Assembly (NCBI GenBank): GCA_007922225.1
Contig: ML679962.1
Location: 34,021,563-34,085,562 of the forward strand
Direction of reading: 5' to 3'
Source: Emydura subglobosa
Lineage: Eukaryota; Chordata; Testudines; Chelidae
Length of the DNA: 64,000 bases
The notes under the pieces were generated by a model. That model worked only from the letters and a program-made list of their open reading frames with translations, was not told the origin of the DNA and searched no databases. Below, one piece after another: positions 23,282-35,930 of this stretch; the stretch's first letter is position 1, and the number at the start of each line of letters is the position of its first letter. The translations under genes were made by a program, and so were the position numbers.

Positions 23282-23282
23282 G
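23231..23282. repeat. G/T homopolymer tract with long poly-T
   Basis: Runs of G4, T7 and G6 are followed by about 33 uninterrupted T, then GG. It could be the poly-A tail of a retroposed sequence on the minus strand, but no retroposon body is obvious to the left, so it may be slippage expansion. Confidence 0.85.
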
Positions 23283-25484
23283 TAAATGACCAAGTTATAA
23301 ATGCTGGGAAGTGCTGACTTAACCATAGCTATAGTCACAAGCAACCATGCTATAATTCTGAAAGAGACTAGATTGCTGTCAAATGACTACATTTGTCAAT
23401 TTTAAGAGCAATTCTCTTGATGCCTTAGCTTTATTTACACTTCACTTCAGAGTTTTGTTACTGAATGTCAAGGGCACCTCCAGTATTAAGCAGAATTAAC
23501 AACTTGTTCTCGTGCTATCTATTGTAATGGAATTGCTTTCGCTGAAAGGGGCTGATGTTAAACAACCAAGTGTGATTGTGATCAGATCTGGCCTGATTCT
23601 GATTTCACAACAGGCAATAAATTGGGAGGGAACCTACTCAAGTCAATAGCGTCTCAGCAATGTAAAGGTGGTGTAAGTGGCGTGGAAATCAGGCACAGTT
23701 GGTAGAAATTGTGAAAGCACAGAGCAAACACCTATCTACTTCTCTGCTCTCTCTCAGTACAACTTTGTGCATTGGGGCTGGAGTTTTAAAGGAGCTTAGG
23801 GGAGTTAGATGCCTTCCACAACAGCAGTGCTCTAGATTCTTGGTCATAACTGGGTCTCATTCAACATCCTAATCATCAAAGCTGTGAATGAACTGACTAA
23901 TTTAGGGACCATGTCTCTGTTGATGGCCTTTGAACGTAGGAACTACGTGACCAAGGAGAAAGCCTTGGAAACCAGAATTCAGGCATCTTCAGCAGTAGGT
24001 CATATGTTATGGAAGAGGATTCAGAAGAATGGAACGGAATCTAGTCTAAGCACTATAAGAGCCTAGTGCAAATTCCACCTTTCCACAGAACCACACCACA
24101 ACTAACAGAAGCTAAGACTTGGAGCGAAGGACTGAGAAGGATGGCGGAGGGATGGGGGAAAGATGCGGGAGGGGGAAGAGAAGAGAAGAGAAAGGGAAGA
24201 GAAAATGAAAATACAACAATGCCAGTACTTGAAAATGATCTGAGTTGAAAAGACCAAACCCTAAATGAAGGCGAGCAGAGCCCACTTTGGATTTTATTCT
24301 TGGGCTGCTCTTAGTTTACTATCTCGCTGGTAGTTAGGGATCCCCGGGCACCGAAATTCACTGATTCAATGGAGATGCAGACTGCTCAGCACCTCTGAAA
24401 ATCAGACCATTTTTATTTAGCAACCTACTTATGAATTTAGGTGGCTAATTTTAGGCACTCGTATTTCTACTGTCTGGCATCTCCATAATCTGAAATTATT
24501 CAAAATTCCCCACTACCTTTGGATAATCGACCTTTTATGGCACCGTAGAGCAGTCTGCAAAAGACAAAAACAAAACAACCCTTTTTTTTGCATTTTTAGT
24601 TGGATAACTTAAGAATAGTTTCCTTAATAAAAAGGCAGACCCCTTCAGCAGTTTATACATTTACAAACACCATAATGACAAGACGTATAACTGGGATGTG
24701 AAGATCTCGTGTCCCGAATTACAATGTTTTCCCACAAGCAGTTAGGAGAGTCAAGCCAATAAGGTGCTCATCTTTTCAGACCCGGTAAAACGTGATTGCG
24801 ATTAACCTCTTTGGATTCTAACCTCTGATTCTTCATCTTTAACTGAACTAACAGGATTTAATTTGCCTCCAATATATTCATTTTATAGTTGTATCATGCC
24901 AGAGATTAAATCCTGGCTGATGAATGAACCCTTCCAATCTAAACATAATAGCTAACATTGAATCCTTAAACTGGCAAGAATCTATAGCACACATTTAGTG
25001 ACACTGTGAAAAGCTGTAATCACAAACTTTCTATCCTTTCACAATAATTCTAGTCTTCCTATGCCCTATAAAAACTAAATAGCTGCATCATTGTATACTA
25101 ACATACCATATTATTGTTAGTTCATTCCAACATACACAGGTCCCTTGTAGCTATTATCTGCTGAAAATAAAAAAATGTTTTAATTCTATAAATATTGATT
25201 GCTTCCATATCACTTCCTGTTTGTAAATCATAAGCAAAGGATGCCAAATTGATGCTGATACAGTGTGATAGCTTCTGAAAGCAGTTCTTATTCATTTGAT
25301 TTTAGGATAGAATATTTTTCTTGCAGTTCCACTTCTGTAAATGTAAAGGAAACAAAAGAAGGTGGCAGTCCCATTCAGCAGAAAAAGAAGCAATTAGCTA
25401 AGCTCCCTGACAATACAAATGCAAGCAGAAAGGCATACTGCTTACATCACTATTTCATATTCAAAATCCAGACTGCCATGATAC
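23283..25484. other. Unique noncoding, AT-rich
   Basis: It includes a diverged palindromic repeat at 23585-23700, a GAAAATCAG-type fragment at 24370-24470 and a purine-rich run at 24165-24205. A long AT-rich interval from 24560 to 25260 has no known repeats. No gene seen. Confidence 0.4.
24165..24205 (+). repeat. Purine-rich GAAGA-type simple repeat
   Basis: Imperfect GAGAA/GGAAGAG units in an uninterrupted purine run. No further meaning can be assigned. Confidence 0.6.
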
Positions 25485-25560
25485 ACCATGGCCCAGATCC
25501 TCAGTTGTGTAAACTGGCATAGCTCCATGGACTTCAATGGAGTTAGGTGGTAACTGGCAG
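25485..25560. repeat. Dispersed palindromic repeat, copy
   Basis: It reads GGCCCAGATCCTCAG, then TGTAAACTGGCATAGC and ACTTCAATGGAG, the layout of a highly repeated amniote palindromic element (my recognition). The outer arms pair partly with the end of the copy. Other copies: 30000-30090, 34640-34720, 53868-53942 and, more diverged, 63435-63480. Confidence 0.55.
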
Positions 25561-26244
25561 GAGGATTTGGCTTTGTCTCGTGTAGCAGATTCAGTTCAAG
25601 ATGGCACCTCACTGTCAGCAGGTCTTTTATCCTTGACAATTTAGAATGTGAATTCCCAGCTAAAAAGATGAAAAAGTGAAAATCTAAAGGGGGAAATGGG
25701 GCCAGAGGGGAAAGAGCAAAATCTATTAAGAGAAATAATGGTGAGGAAAAGAGCAAAGTGCATGGAAAATGCCATGAAAATTTATACTCAGTGCTAAAGA
25801 TTATTATTTTTGTCCACAAAAAAGAGAAGTTTAAGCAGTCCTTAAGTATCAAGCATGCTGGGATAATAAAAGTAATGAAGCTGGTGATGTTGTGATCCAT
25901 TTGACACTAAGAGCATGAAAAGTGGGAAGAATTTCTAATAAAGGTGTAACACTGTCAGGATTTGTACTCCTAGTCTATGCAATGTAAGACCAATGTATTC
26001 TTCGTTAGGCTACTCAGTCTTTGATTGGAATATAGAGGCAATATTTTTCCTGTGGAAATGTTGAAAGTTACCAACAAAAAAAAAAATAGCAAAAGGACCA
26101 CAGAGCTCAGATTGTGTCCCTTGGTACCTACTAATGTCATGACATCAACATCCACTCTTACTTACATCTGTGCTCACTAGGGAGGAGGTGGATTCTCCAT
26201 CACCTCCAGTCTTTGCCAGTGGATGTCTTTCTAAAAACTAGCTC

Positions 26245-26340
26245 AAACAGAAGTGATGGGCTTGAAGTTATTGGGTGAGGTTTTCTGACCTGTTATGCAT
26301 GAGGTCAGAGCAGAAGATCATAATGATCCCATAAAACCCA
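26245..26340 (+). mobile_element. CR1 3' terminus fragment
   Basis: A diverged end with GAGGTCAGAGCAGAAGATCATAATG-like order (26296 on) and a terminal CCATGAATC, the CR1 3' signature. Only about 100 bp remains. Confidence 0.55.
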
Positions 26341-28196
26341 TGAATCAATGTACAGTTACATGCTAAATCTGATAGAGGGCAAAATCTTTCCCAGCACACC
26401 AAGCTTCAGTGGAGGGTGGGGAAGGAATTCTACCGTCCTCTCAGGCTACAGAGCAGTAGCAGAGGAGCACGTGCTGTTGTCCTTACGAGGCCAGTGGCTG
26501 GCTGATTCATATAGCAGCAGACCCAATTGCTTCTTCAATTAAACAAAGAAAGGGGGAAGCTGTTGGACAAGAATTTGCTGGAACTCTTTGCTGTAAATGT
26601 CTCCATAAGTAAGGGACCTTAGATAGAAAAAAATGTCATAAGCTTAGAGACTAAGAACATAAACGAATATTTGGGGCTAAGATCAAATGTAGCCACATTC
26701 TAACATCCAATGCATCCTCTTCTCCTTGGGGCATGCTATCTGACCTAGTTGGAAGAAGGGGTCGGGTAGGGATGGATGCTTATCTGCTAGATTTTCCTAC
26801 CTCTAACCGCCAAGTTGCAATACTTAGTTTTGTCTTATTCCCCATTCAGTTCTTTCCTGTATGATTAGCAATGCTAGAGCTTTCTCCAACTCTCAGGGCT
26901 GTGTTTTAATATAGATCCTGGATGGACACACATTCTGCCAGCTGCACTTTGCCTTAATTCTTTGGGTCACATTCTACCCGGGGGAGGAGGGGGGTGTGAG
27001 AGAGAGATGCCCAGTGACTTCATGTGAACCATGTGTGTAAGGGCACAGCTGGTTCTTAAGACTCAAATCTGCTTTCATTCAAATCAACAACTTTCATGTA
27101 CTCCAGTCGGTGCAGGAATGGGACCCTATGTGCTAACATAGACCCTGGGACTAAAAAAAAGGAATCCCTGGTGCATATAAAATGTCAGATTAAGAGGGCA
27201 GGGGCTGTCTGAAAATTCCCCTGGTTCTGAGTAAATGAGGAGATTGTTAAATGACATCTCACAGGTGCAAGGGAAATTTTTAATATCAGCTACCCACACT
27301 CTTGTTAAACATTCGGGATTTAAAATAGTATAAGCCTGCTATTTTTAGCACGGTCGAACCTTTTGTCATTATTCAGTTAGATGGCTTATCAGAATTAATA
27401 AATAACAGCAACAGTTACTGCTCAAATTAGGTCTGTCTCCGTTTCCATGGCATCCACTCTGTTGTCTCCAATATTCGTGCCAGGATTTGTACTGGGCCTC
27501 TAGGACAGCAACATTTCTTGTCAGGCTTTAAGGGAATTATCCTCTGGCAATTTCAACTATATGGCTTTCATGAAACCCTGGAATAAAAGGATTTGTCTGA
27601 GATGTGTTGAGGCTATTTTTATACATTTTTACGGCTGTCTATTTTTAGAGGCCTGCTCTATTGCCTGGTTTTGGTTTTTGTTTTTTAACGTGGGCACCAT
27701 TTAAATACTTTGTGGAGGGCTAGGTCTGGCAATTGGTGTACCTTCATGGTACTTCAATGGGCTTTCGTACCTTACCCCGTAAGAACAACAACTGACTTTC
27801 AAGGCTTGTCACTACCAATGGGGAGTGTCGTGTTGATTTATATAGCTAGCCAATTTATTCTGCCTACTGTTGCAGGTTGATTGATCTTGAGCATTTTGTC
27901 TGATAACCAAGCTCAGCCAATGTATTGCCTGTAGACAATGGTCTGGTATAAGACAGGAAAACTTAATGCATCACCAATCCTGCCAGGAAGTGGGTACTCT
28001 CCGTGTGTTCAATTCACCTTACACAGAAGGTGCATTCCAAAAAATACCCCCCCTCCAAACACCTTGTATTTATAGAATGATTACTTGTAAGTTAAAAAGC
28101 ATTTGGTATGTCACCAGGGCCCAAGCATAATTTTTTCAGGTCCAGTACAAACGTGTAACACAGGCCCCCTCCCACACACATACCACAATCCCTCAT

Positions 28197-28216
28197 CCCA
28201 TACATACATACATACA
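28197..28216. repeat. (CATA)n microsatellite
   Basis: Five tandem CATA units. Confidence 0.75.
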
Positions 28217-28479
28217 ATCTCATGAGCCATGAACATTTTTTTCCTCATGGTAATGGGGGTTGCAGCCTGGGCCGGGCCCCCCAGGGCCTCCGGACCCCAG
28301 GAACGTGTACCCTTTTTTCCCAGCCCTACGATCCAACCCACTAGTTTATACCAGTTCCTTAACTAGTTGTTTTGTACCTTTCTTAGCTTTGTTTTGGATA
28401 CTCGCATTCCAGGTACTTGTCCATGAAGGTACAGAGGGAGAATATTCATGTATTCTGCCTTTGACCGTTGTGAGAAAGT

Positions 28480-28860
28480 CGGGCCGGATGGCTACAAGAG
28501 GTGCTCGAAGGCCTGAATGTGAGCCCTAGAATGTTAAAGGCCCTTTTCCCTACAAGCTGGGAGCAGATTACCTCAGGCCAATTAGAGGCACCTGAGCCCA
28601 ATTAAAGGCAGCTCTAGGTCTATTAAAACCCCACCTCTGGTAGAGAGAAGGGGGGAGAGAGACACAAGGCTTGTGACAGTAGGAGGAGAGATTTTCCCCA
28701 CTATAGGAGATAGTGCTTCTCCCCCTAAGGCGGGCAGCAAAGGGAAAAACCCAGGCACCAGCCCAGGGGAAGGGCTGACACCGCCCTGGCCCCCTCCCAG
28801 GGTGACACCACCACAACTGCAGCCCCACCGAAGGAGCCAAGGAAAGGTACTCCCTGGGGC
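28480..28860 (+). mobile_element. LTR-like repeat
   Basis: It contains CCAATTAGAGGCACC, GCCCAATTAAAGGCAGC and CTATTAAAACCCC in close order, followed by a purine-rich block and GC-rich sequence. The two CCAATTA boxes and TATA-like ATTAAAA resemble an LTR promoter of the type seen at 14262. No coding remnant seen. Class inferred. Confidence 0.4.
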
Positions 28861-31800
28861 CTGGGCGTTCTAGATTTACCGACTCTCACCGCGTCCCTGT
28901 GGGACAGGAGGGCATTCCACAGGCCAACCCCCAACACACTAGCAAAGAGACGCTGAGGGGAGAAGCAAAGGACTCATCCAGGGTGGGGCAGATTTATCCC
29001 AGGCCCGTCCTGCCAGAGGAGGCAGCCCTCACCCGGCAAGACCGAGGGGGTGCTTTGCCGTACAGTTTTCTGGTTCACTTATGCCAAGTATTGAGTTGTC
29101 CCGTCCCAAGATATAATGGGATACACTAGTGAATAAAAGTGAAAAAGCACGGTGTTAAAAATGGCACAGTTCAGTTGGCTTATTGGCCAGCATTCATGCA
29201 TACCATGCGTTTGATACATATTAATGCGCTGTAAGTAATACATATAGCCTATACTCTTGCTAACCGTGTGGAATCCATCTCTCAGTAACATGGCATCATG
29301 ATGGAATAAAATGAGTTCCAGTGATATGTGGATGTTTGTTACTTCAATTTAAACAGCCAAGGATCCACAAGGGACCTTTGAAAGCAGCTGCCCTGGAACA
29401 TTTTCACGCATCCTGGGACACAAAAATATAATCATTTTTGGTTAAAAGGATAGTAGTGATGCTTCAGGTTGTCTAAGATCAAGAGGAAAAATGTTGCCTG
29501 TAAGTTCTGCGCCCAGCAAAGGAGTAACTGGTGAAATTCTATGGCCTGTCTTATACAGAGGGGAAAAAATACTACTTGTGCTAGAACAACTGAATTTCTC
29601 CTGCAATGTTCCAATTAACAGCATGCTTTTATTGCTAAATCTTTCCACTCCTGTTTCCTATGGCCCATTATAGAGTCTAAGAACAAGGCTTTCAGTAATT
29701 TTTAAAATTCCTAATGCTGTTTTAAATATAAAGCCATTCGCCTTTTCCCCTCTGATTAACACTAATTTCTTTTTTACTTTATTTGCATCCTACTGTGCAG
29801 AAAGCGGGATCTGTAGCACTTTTAAAATCAATTTTTAGGTAATGGGCCGAACCTAAATCCACAGTGATTTATGGTGATAAAGGGCTAGTTCTGACAGTTT
29901 CCTTATCATTCTGAAAAGAGTGCATTATGCGGATGCTATTACGTTTATTTTCTGTATCTTTTTATTTCGAATTTTTCAGAAAAACTTCACAAATACTATG
30001 GGCCAGATCATGAGTTGGTGTAAATTGGCATCCCCTCTGTAGACTTCAGAGGAGCTATGCTAATTTACGCCACTTGAGGACTTGACTCTGTGCTATTTAT
30101 CATATTGTTCTGTGGTTGATGTGAAAGCTGATTTTCGTCTGAACAGTGATCTAAATAGAACTGGTTTTAAATGGGAAATAGCATGATTAATTAATTCCGG
30201 GGCTAGTAATTGATCATTGACCAAGGCAACTGCACTGGTGCAGAGACAAATAGTGCAAACAAGGATGCCATACACCATCTGTTGTTGCATTGGTGCACTC
30301 TATTCACACAATATCAGATGCTGGAGAATGGAATATGTCGAATCCACACACAACACTTCCTCCAATCACTGCATTGTGGGGACCCAGGGCTGAGGCAACT
30401 ACCCCATATGTGCTTGGGAAACCTAGCAAAAGCAGGGCAGGCCCTGAATACTTTCTTCTTGGGCTTTTTGCATGGAAAAGATAGATACATACACATCACA
30501 CTGCATGGAATAAAGTCTGATATCTCCCGAGATGCCCCATGTACAATGAGGTGCTTGAATTTGAGTTTTAAAAAATCCCAGTGGTTTGTTTTGGTGACTG
30601 TTTCTGTAGCAGCTGAGGCCTGAGATCTCTCCCGAGGAGCTACATGCTTGCTGCAGCAGGCTGGCTGGTTTCCTGGGTTTAGAGCTCCTCTGTCTCCCTG
30701 CCCACCTCTCTCCGGCCCTGATGCATTCAGGAGTGGCCATTGCAACAGCAGGATGTGTGTGCTTGATCAGGTGATGTGTAAATAATGTTCTTAGCTGTGC
30801 TGGCCAGAGTGCAGACTGCAGGGTCAGCCAACGTTTCGCTGATGTCAACGGCTGATTGACGGTACTGCAGTGTCAGACCCCGTTTTCTGGCTGGGCCACT
30901 CATTTCCTCCCCTCTTCTGGATTCCCCCCCCAAGTATTCTCACATGTAGGGGTCTGGAGAGAGAGAGCAGACCTGCTTTGTTAGAGCCCCCATTCCCTCT
31001 GTTTCCAGTGCCCCAGCTCTGAGAATGTGGGCCTTAGTCCACTCATGAGGAAGCAGGGAGAGGAAAGGAGTAGCTCACATCCCATGGCTGGCAAGTCTGA
31101 GGTTTAATATTTATTTGGCCACGAAGGTAGGTAGCATAGTACCACCAGCAGTGGCTGTACAGTCCCTGGATGCAGAGTCTGGCTGGAACCAGATGTCCAA
31201 ACCACTGGGGCTGGCAATGCTTTTTTTTTTTTTTATAGGTGTAGGCAAATTCATGGGAACAACTTTTTAGCTGACGTCTTCCTCAACTGGAAGGCTCCCC
31301 AGTCTGGAGAGGAAATGAAAAACATTGCTGCTACATTTCTTCAGCAAGGCCTCCTGACCCCACCCCGCACTGGAATGTCTTAGATTTGGAAATGACCCCG
31401 AATTCCCTTCCCGCAGCAGCAGTGCTGAGCATGCTGGGTATCCTGAAGAACCTATCCCATAATGCGACCATACAATAGTAGTAGAGTGACCTCTTTGTGG
31501 CTTCATCAAAACTGTTCTGTGCAAAACCAGCCTTGCCTTGTGAATGCAATAAAGTAGTGTGAGGTAAAAATATTGAAACCATCAATAATTTGATGCAATC
31601 TGTGTCCCTGCAACAATTGCCTTTATGAGTAGTGTAGAAAGGCAGAAGCTGATCTGGTTTATTCCATCTTCTCTGTAGTATTTATCAAATCTTCTTGAAA
31701 CCAAGACCAACTTGTCATGTCCCTAGAGGCAACACACTGAGAGATACAATTTAATTTTCTACCACTTAGGATAACTTTAGTTTTTCGAGCTGAAAATAGA

Positions 31801-32279
31801 CATAGGTGCTTCCGGGTACAATTTTCAAAGTTACTTTTGAAAATGGGATTTTTGATTCCTAAATCACTTAAATGCTTTTGAAACGTTTACTTTTAGTACT
31901 GGCTTTACGGGACAGAGCCCAGATTTATCTGCTTGCCACAAAGGTTTTTGTCAAGTATGAAATGTAGTTTTTATTGTCAAACCAAAGCTCACAGGCATAG
32001 CTGGATGTAGGACAGTGCACGTACCAGTGTCATGATCTTGCATGGCTCGCACGGATCTGAGGATGTATAACCCGTCTCTGAGCATAGGGCAGAGCTGAAG
32101 ATTGGAGGGAATTGGATTTATTGTGACATGCTTGCAGAAGATGGTCATGTAATGAGCAGCAGTCACATTTACAGTGGGGAGACCTTTGAGCGAGTATGGC
32201 TATGAAGGAAGCTAAAGTAGGGCGCGCTGCAGTCTGGAATGTAGCTATTCCTGGGGTGTGTGGAGGTCATTGTTTCTCC
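28861..32279. other. Unique noncoding sequence
   Basis: No gene. Overlapping frames of 137, 143 and 141 codons on both strands between 30210 and 30848 occupy the same bases, so they cannot all be coding, and none shows a domain. A palindromic repeat copy is at 30000-30090. A poly-T run lies near 31220-31235. Confidence 0.4.
30000..30090. repeat. Dispersed palindromic repeat, copy
   Basis: GGGCCAGATCATGAG, GGTGTAAATTGGCAT and GACTTCAGAGGAGC, then TTTACGCCACTTGAGGAC, the mirror end. This copy retains more of the palindrome than the others in the window. Confidence 0.55.
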
Positions 32280-33060
32280 TGGCCCAGCACGGAGGAGAGG
32301 TCTGGGGGGGCTGAGAGAGCAAGCTTGCCGTGCACTCACCCTAGCTCCTCTCCTGCACGGCTGAGCCTGGCTCCCTGCTCCAGCCCATTGCCTTGCACCA
32401 CTAGCCGCTTTGCTGGGGCGAGCTCCTCCAAAGGGCGTGTGTGCACGCATGCACTAGCCATCTGACCACCCCAGGAAGGCAAGGCGTGGGAGGGGAGATG
32501 GGGTGGGGGGGAGGGGAAGCTCACCAGCCTGGCATAATTCCAGAGTGAAGATGGGATGCTGATGCCAGGGCTAAAAGGGGGAGGGGAGAGGTTCCTGGGT
32601 GAGCCACAGGGGACTTGAGCCATTGAAGGGAGAGGGTGGTTGGTGCATCCAGGAGCTGGGGGCATTCGGGGTGATCTGTTGGGTAGGTGACCTTGAGGGG
32701 TGGGAGCAGCAGAAGGGCCTTGGGCTGGAGCAGGGGGTGGTGGAACTACAGAGGTAGCTGAAGTGAAGAGATAGGTGGGCAGGCTCCCTTCTCTGCCACT
32801 TCTGGGCTCAAGGGAGTTTCCCTGCTTGCGTTGCTGCTGGGGCAGCCTGGCTGCTCAGCGCCAAGCCGGCCCTGGCAGTGCCAGAGGTGGGGCTTCACCT
32901 GCAGAGCTGGGCTGTGCGCAAGGGCGGCTGGTCACTCAGAGCTAGGGAGGCTGAGCCCTCCTCTGGCCCCAGCCGCCTGCCCGCCGCCATGACTGGGCTG
33001 GATCCCCACGTGAGGTAAATCTGCTGAGCTGCATTGGAATCAATGGGCTAGTTCCCTGTG
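32280..33060. other. GC-rich, G-rich segment, no gene seen
   Basis: GC rises with long G runs near 32490-32520, and many frames open on both strands as a result. CpG dinucleotides are not dense, so it does not look like a CpG island. No repeat family was recognised. Confidence 0.4.
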
Positions 33061-33384
33061 TGTGTGGAGGGACCGGCCCTTTAAGACCAAACCTGCCAAT
33101 TGCTGCAGATTTTCCAACTCCTCTTGGGAAGGTGAAATTGCTGCCATTCGGCTCCCAATTGGAGGAGTGGGGAAAAGAAACGTTCATGACTGAAAACAGA
33201 TTGTTGGCCCTCACTTTCCCCATCCTGGTGGGTGTCCGGCTCCATCATCTCTTGTAGCAGGCCACCAGTGCATTCTTTGTCCAGGCCAAGGTTTTGTAGT
33301 GCAATGCGATGCAATTTCCTTCAATGGCCGAGGATGGGGCCTCCAGTTTTAACTGAACAAGTGTCACGTGTTGGGAACTGTCCA

Positions 33385-33610
33385 TGGTTTGGGTGCTGGG
33401 ACCTGGGAGACCCACGTTCCATTCCCCACTCTATCACACACTTCCTTGGGCAAATCACTTCAGGCTAGTTTTTTAGCTACCTGGCTCCTGCTGATTTTCA
33501 ATGGGAATAAAGTGCCTGAATACTGTTGTTAAAATGTAGCGATAGTCTCTGTTCCCCACTTTCAAATGGGATAACGGTACTGCCTTACCTCCCAAGAGTG
33601 TTGCAAGTAT
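33385..33610 (+). mobile_element. MIR-like SINE
   Basis: It reads GGGACCTGGGAGACC, CATTCCCCACTCTATC, CTTGGGCAAATCACTTC and further along GGGATAACGGTACTGCC. These are the plus-strand order of the SINE found at 2445 and 10345. A degenerate box B is visible near the start. It is old and diverged. Confidence 0.75.
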
Positions 33611-33754
33611 CTAAAATAGACCTGGTGTCATTTTTCCACTTGGTGCAGGAGAATGTGGTTATGCATCAAATTTAGTCACCAGCCCCATGCATTATTTTTG
33701 CTTATCTCTTCTTTATCTGCATCGGTAAACTTACATTTCTTTTGCTAACAACTA

Positions 33755-33840
33755 TACAAACATGTAGTAGACAGATGGGACATGCCCCAAAGAGCTTCCA
33801 GTTTAGGTTAATGACAAGACACAACAGGTGGCTGCAATAA
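33755..33840 (+). mobile_element. MIR-like SINE fragment
   Basis: CCCCAAAGAGCTTCCAG, then AATGACAAGACACAACAGG, matching the middle of the same SINE-related repeat. Confidence 0.5.
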
Positions 33841-35673
33841 AGAAAGGAAGAGATGGAAACAATAGCTTGCTTTAGCTCTGTGCATGGTGTGACTCACCAT
33901 CTGCCTAGCCATTAAAGAAAAGATGTGTTTCCTGAGCGTACATAATCTGCTGTGCCTCCCTTTCCATTTCCAAAAATATCGCTCTTTACCCAGCTGAAAA
34001 CAAGCTCTCATTTGTTAATACCCATGCTTCCTTATAAATATCAATATTGTCCCAGCAGTCGGTGCCTAATATTTCGTGTGCTGCACACAGAAGAGAGAAA
34101 GAACCACAGTCACATGCTATAAACCACAATCATAATCGTGTCTGGGAACGAAAAGCGTTTGTGTCTCTCAGATTTAATGCATTGAGGTTGAGGAGCACCT
34201 GGGGAGTGGACCTGAAAGTACAGCAAATCAGTAATATAAACTGAGCATTGTGAGCTAAGAATAATCTGCATAGTCAAATGAACCTGTGCAAGAGACATAG
34301 GGGAAAATATCAGCAGTGTTTAAGTTATTACAGCTCAACAAAGGTTAGGTAATCTTTGGCTTTCATCGCTGATTAAAAAGATTTCCTCCCAATTGTTATG
34401 AGATTCACACTAAGCTCTGAGTGGCCGGAAAGGGTGATATTTGCAAATGATCATTTTAAAGAGAGGAATAATAGAGAGTGAAAGCCAGACTAACTAAATG
34501 AAAAATGTATGAGTTCCCTTATCCCTCATAATTGTTGAAACAAACACGTGTGATCAGGAATAGCATCAATTTGCTCTTGCTACTTTTTTTTCAGAACCTT
34601 TGATAAATATCACTTATGCTGATGGAGTTTTACAAGCACCAGTGGGCCCAACATCTGACAACGCCCCAGTGAAATCAATGGGAATCTTTCCACTGACTTC
34701 AGTGGAAGTTGGAGCAGACTGAATAAGTTGTGGACAGCATTACGGTAAATGGAAGGTATTGGCAGCGTCCAGGAGGACATAGTGAATTAATACTAGTGAT
34801 GCGCTAGTTATGGTTGAGAAGGCAATGTCATTACACAGCCCTATTTTTAGATGCTTATAACTCAAAAACATTACACTTTGGGCTGAAATTTATCACACTT
34901 GTTCTCAGCTCAAAGGTGATATATAAGGTTTGGTTTATGCCCAGATATTTCAAAAGCAGCTACCTGGCATGTTGCCAAACTGTGGCTTTCGCCACTGAAG
35001 AATTTTGTTTTCAGACAGGTTTTGAAAATATCTTAATCAGATGCTGCATGTGCCCAGTCTGCAGTTTGCCAACTCAGAACTTTGTTTCTAAACCACACTT
35101 ATTCAAACATCTCAGACACTCATTCTCCTGGCGGAGTAATCTATGGATATATTAGAACCATCACAATTTACTCTGTCTATATCTAATCCATAGCTCTGCA
35201 TAACCAGGAACTGCACATCCTGAAACGAAGTTACTTGCATTTATTTCAGTGACTGTACATGCAAATGAGTGCAGCTCTTTAGCACAGAGCTGTCCTCAGC
35301 CGGGACAGAGAAGCAGACATTCTGTCTGGGAATGGTGAAATGACAGAGGAAAACATTGCGTGTGTTGTGGGGTGGTTTTTTATTTTTCCCCCTCTCCAAA
35401 CCCCTGAATACAGACCAGATGGCTTAAGCGAATGGGCAGGACTGGTGGAAACCCTTTAAACATCATTGTGATCACACAGCTGAAATACTATTCAGTAAGA
35501 CAAAGGCTAATTATACTTTGCCCCAAAGAAACAGCAGTTTCCCCACATGTTTGTGAAATGAGCAGTTGTCTGAAGAGGAGAAAGCTTGGATGGCTGGGAG
35601 ATTAATGATGCAGGAGCTTCTTTTCCAAACGAAGGGCTAAAGAAGGAGCTCAGCTCTCCGAAGGTAATAAAGG
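33841..35673. other. Unique noncoding, AT-rich
   Basis: A diverged palindromic repeat lies at 34640-34720. Apart from that no repeat or exon was seen. A 113-codon frame at 34814-35155 has no domain. Confidence 0.4.
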
Positions 35674-35930
35674 TAGGTCTGCACTGCAGTCTGAAATGTG
35701 ACTGCAGTGGGTGTAGATGCAACCTTTGTTGCATCTCACATAACAATAGCAGCGAAGCTGTGGCAGCTGGAGGGACAGCACCGGCTAACCACTTGTGTAC
35801 ATACACACAGCAGCCTGGGTGGGCTGGTACAGCTTTGCTATTGTTGTTTGAACGAGCTACATCAGAGCTAGGTGGGGTAAGTCTACATGTGTTGCAGTCA
35901 CACCTCTGCCTGCAGTGTAGACATGCCCTA
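35674..35930. mobile_element. Short terminal-inverted-repeat transposon
   Basis: The left end TAGGTCTGCACTGCAG pairs with the right end CTGCAGTGTAGACATGCCCTA. Inner arms also pair: GCAACCTTTGTTGC, ACAATAGCAGCGAAGCTGT and their near-inverted partners ACAGCTTTGCTATTGTTGT and GTTGCAGTCACA. It is 257 bp and noncoding, related to the GTCTACAC-type MITEs at 20800 and 48822. Target duplication not identified. Confidence 0.65.

Larger units (their letters stand above)
25561..28479. other. Unique noncoding sequence
   Basis: No gene recognised. The 152-codon minus frame at 25442-25900 has no domain that I know and includes the palindromic repeat. 27240-27560 is repeat-free and contains TCAGAATTAATAAATAAC and other AT-rich motifs, a possible conserved element. 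Confidence 0.4.

Noticed and set aside
25442..25900. 152-codon minus-strand frame with hydrophobic stretches
   Set aside because: No recognised domain, and part of it is a palindromic repeat.
30210..30848. Overlapping plus- and minus-strand frames of 137-143 codons
   Set aside because: They occupy the same bases in opposite directions and in different frames, and none resembles a known protein.
32490..32520. Possible G-quadruplex
   Set aside because: Three G runs are visible, but the fourth would require splitting one long run, so the case is weak.
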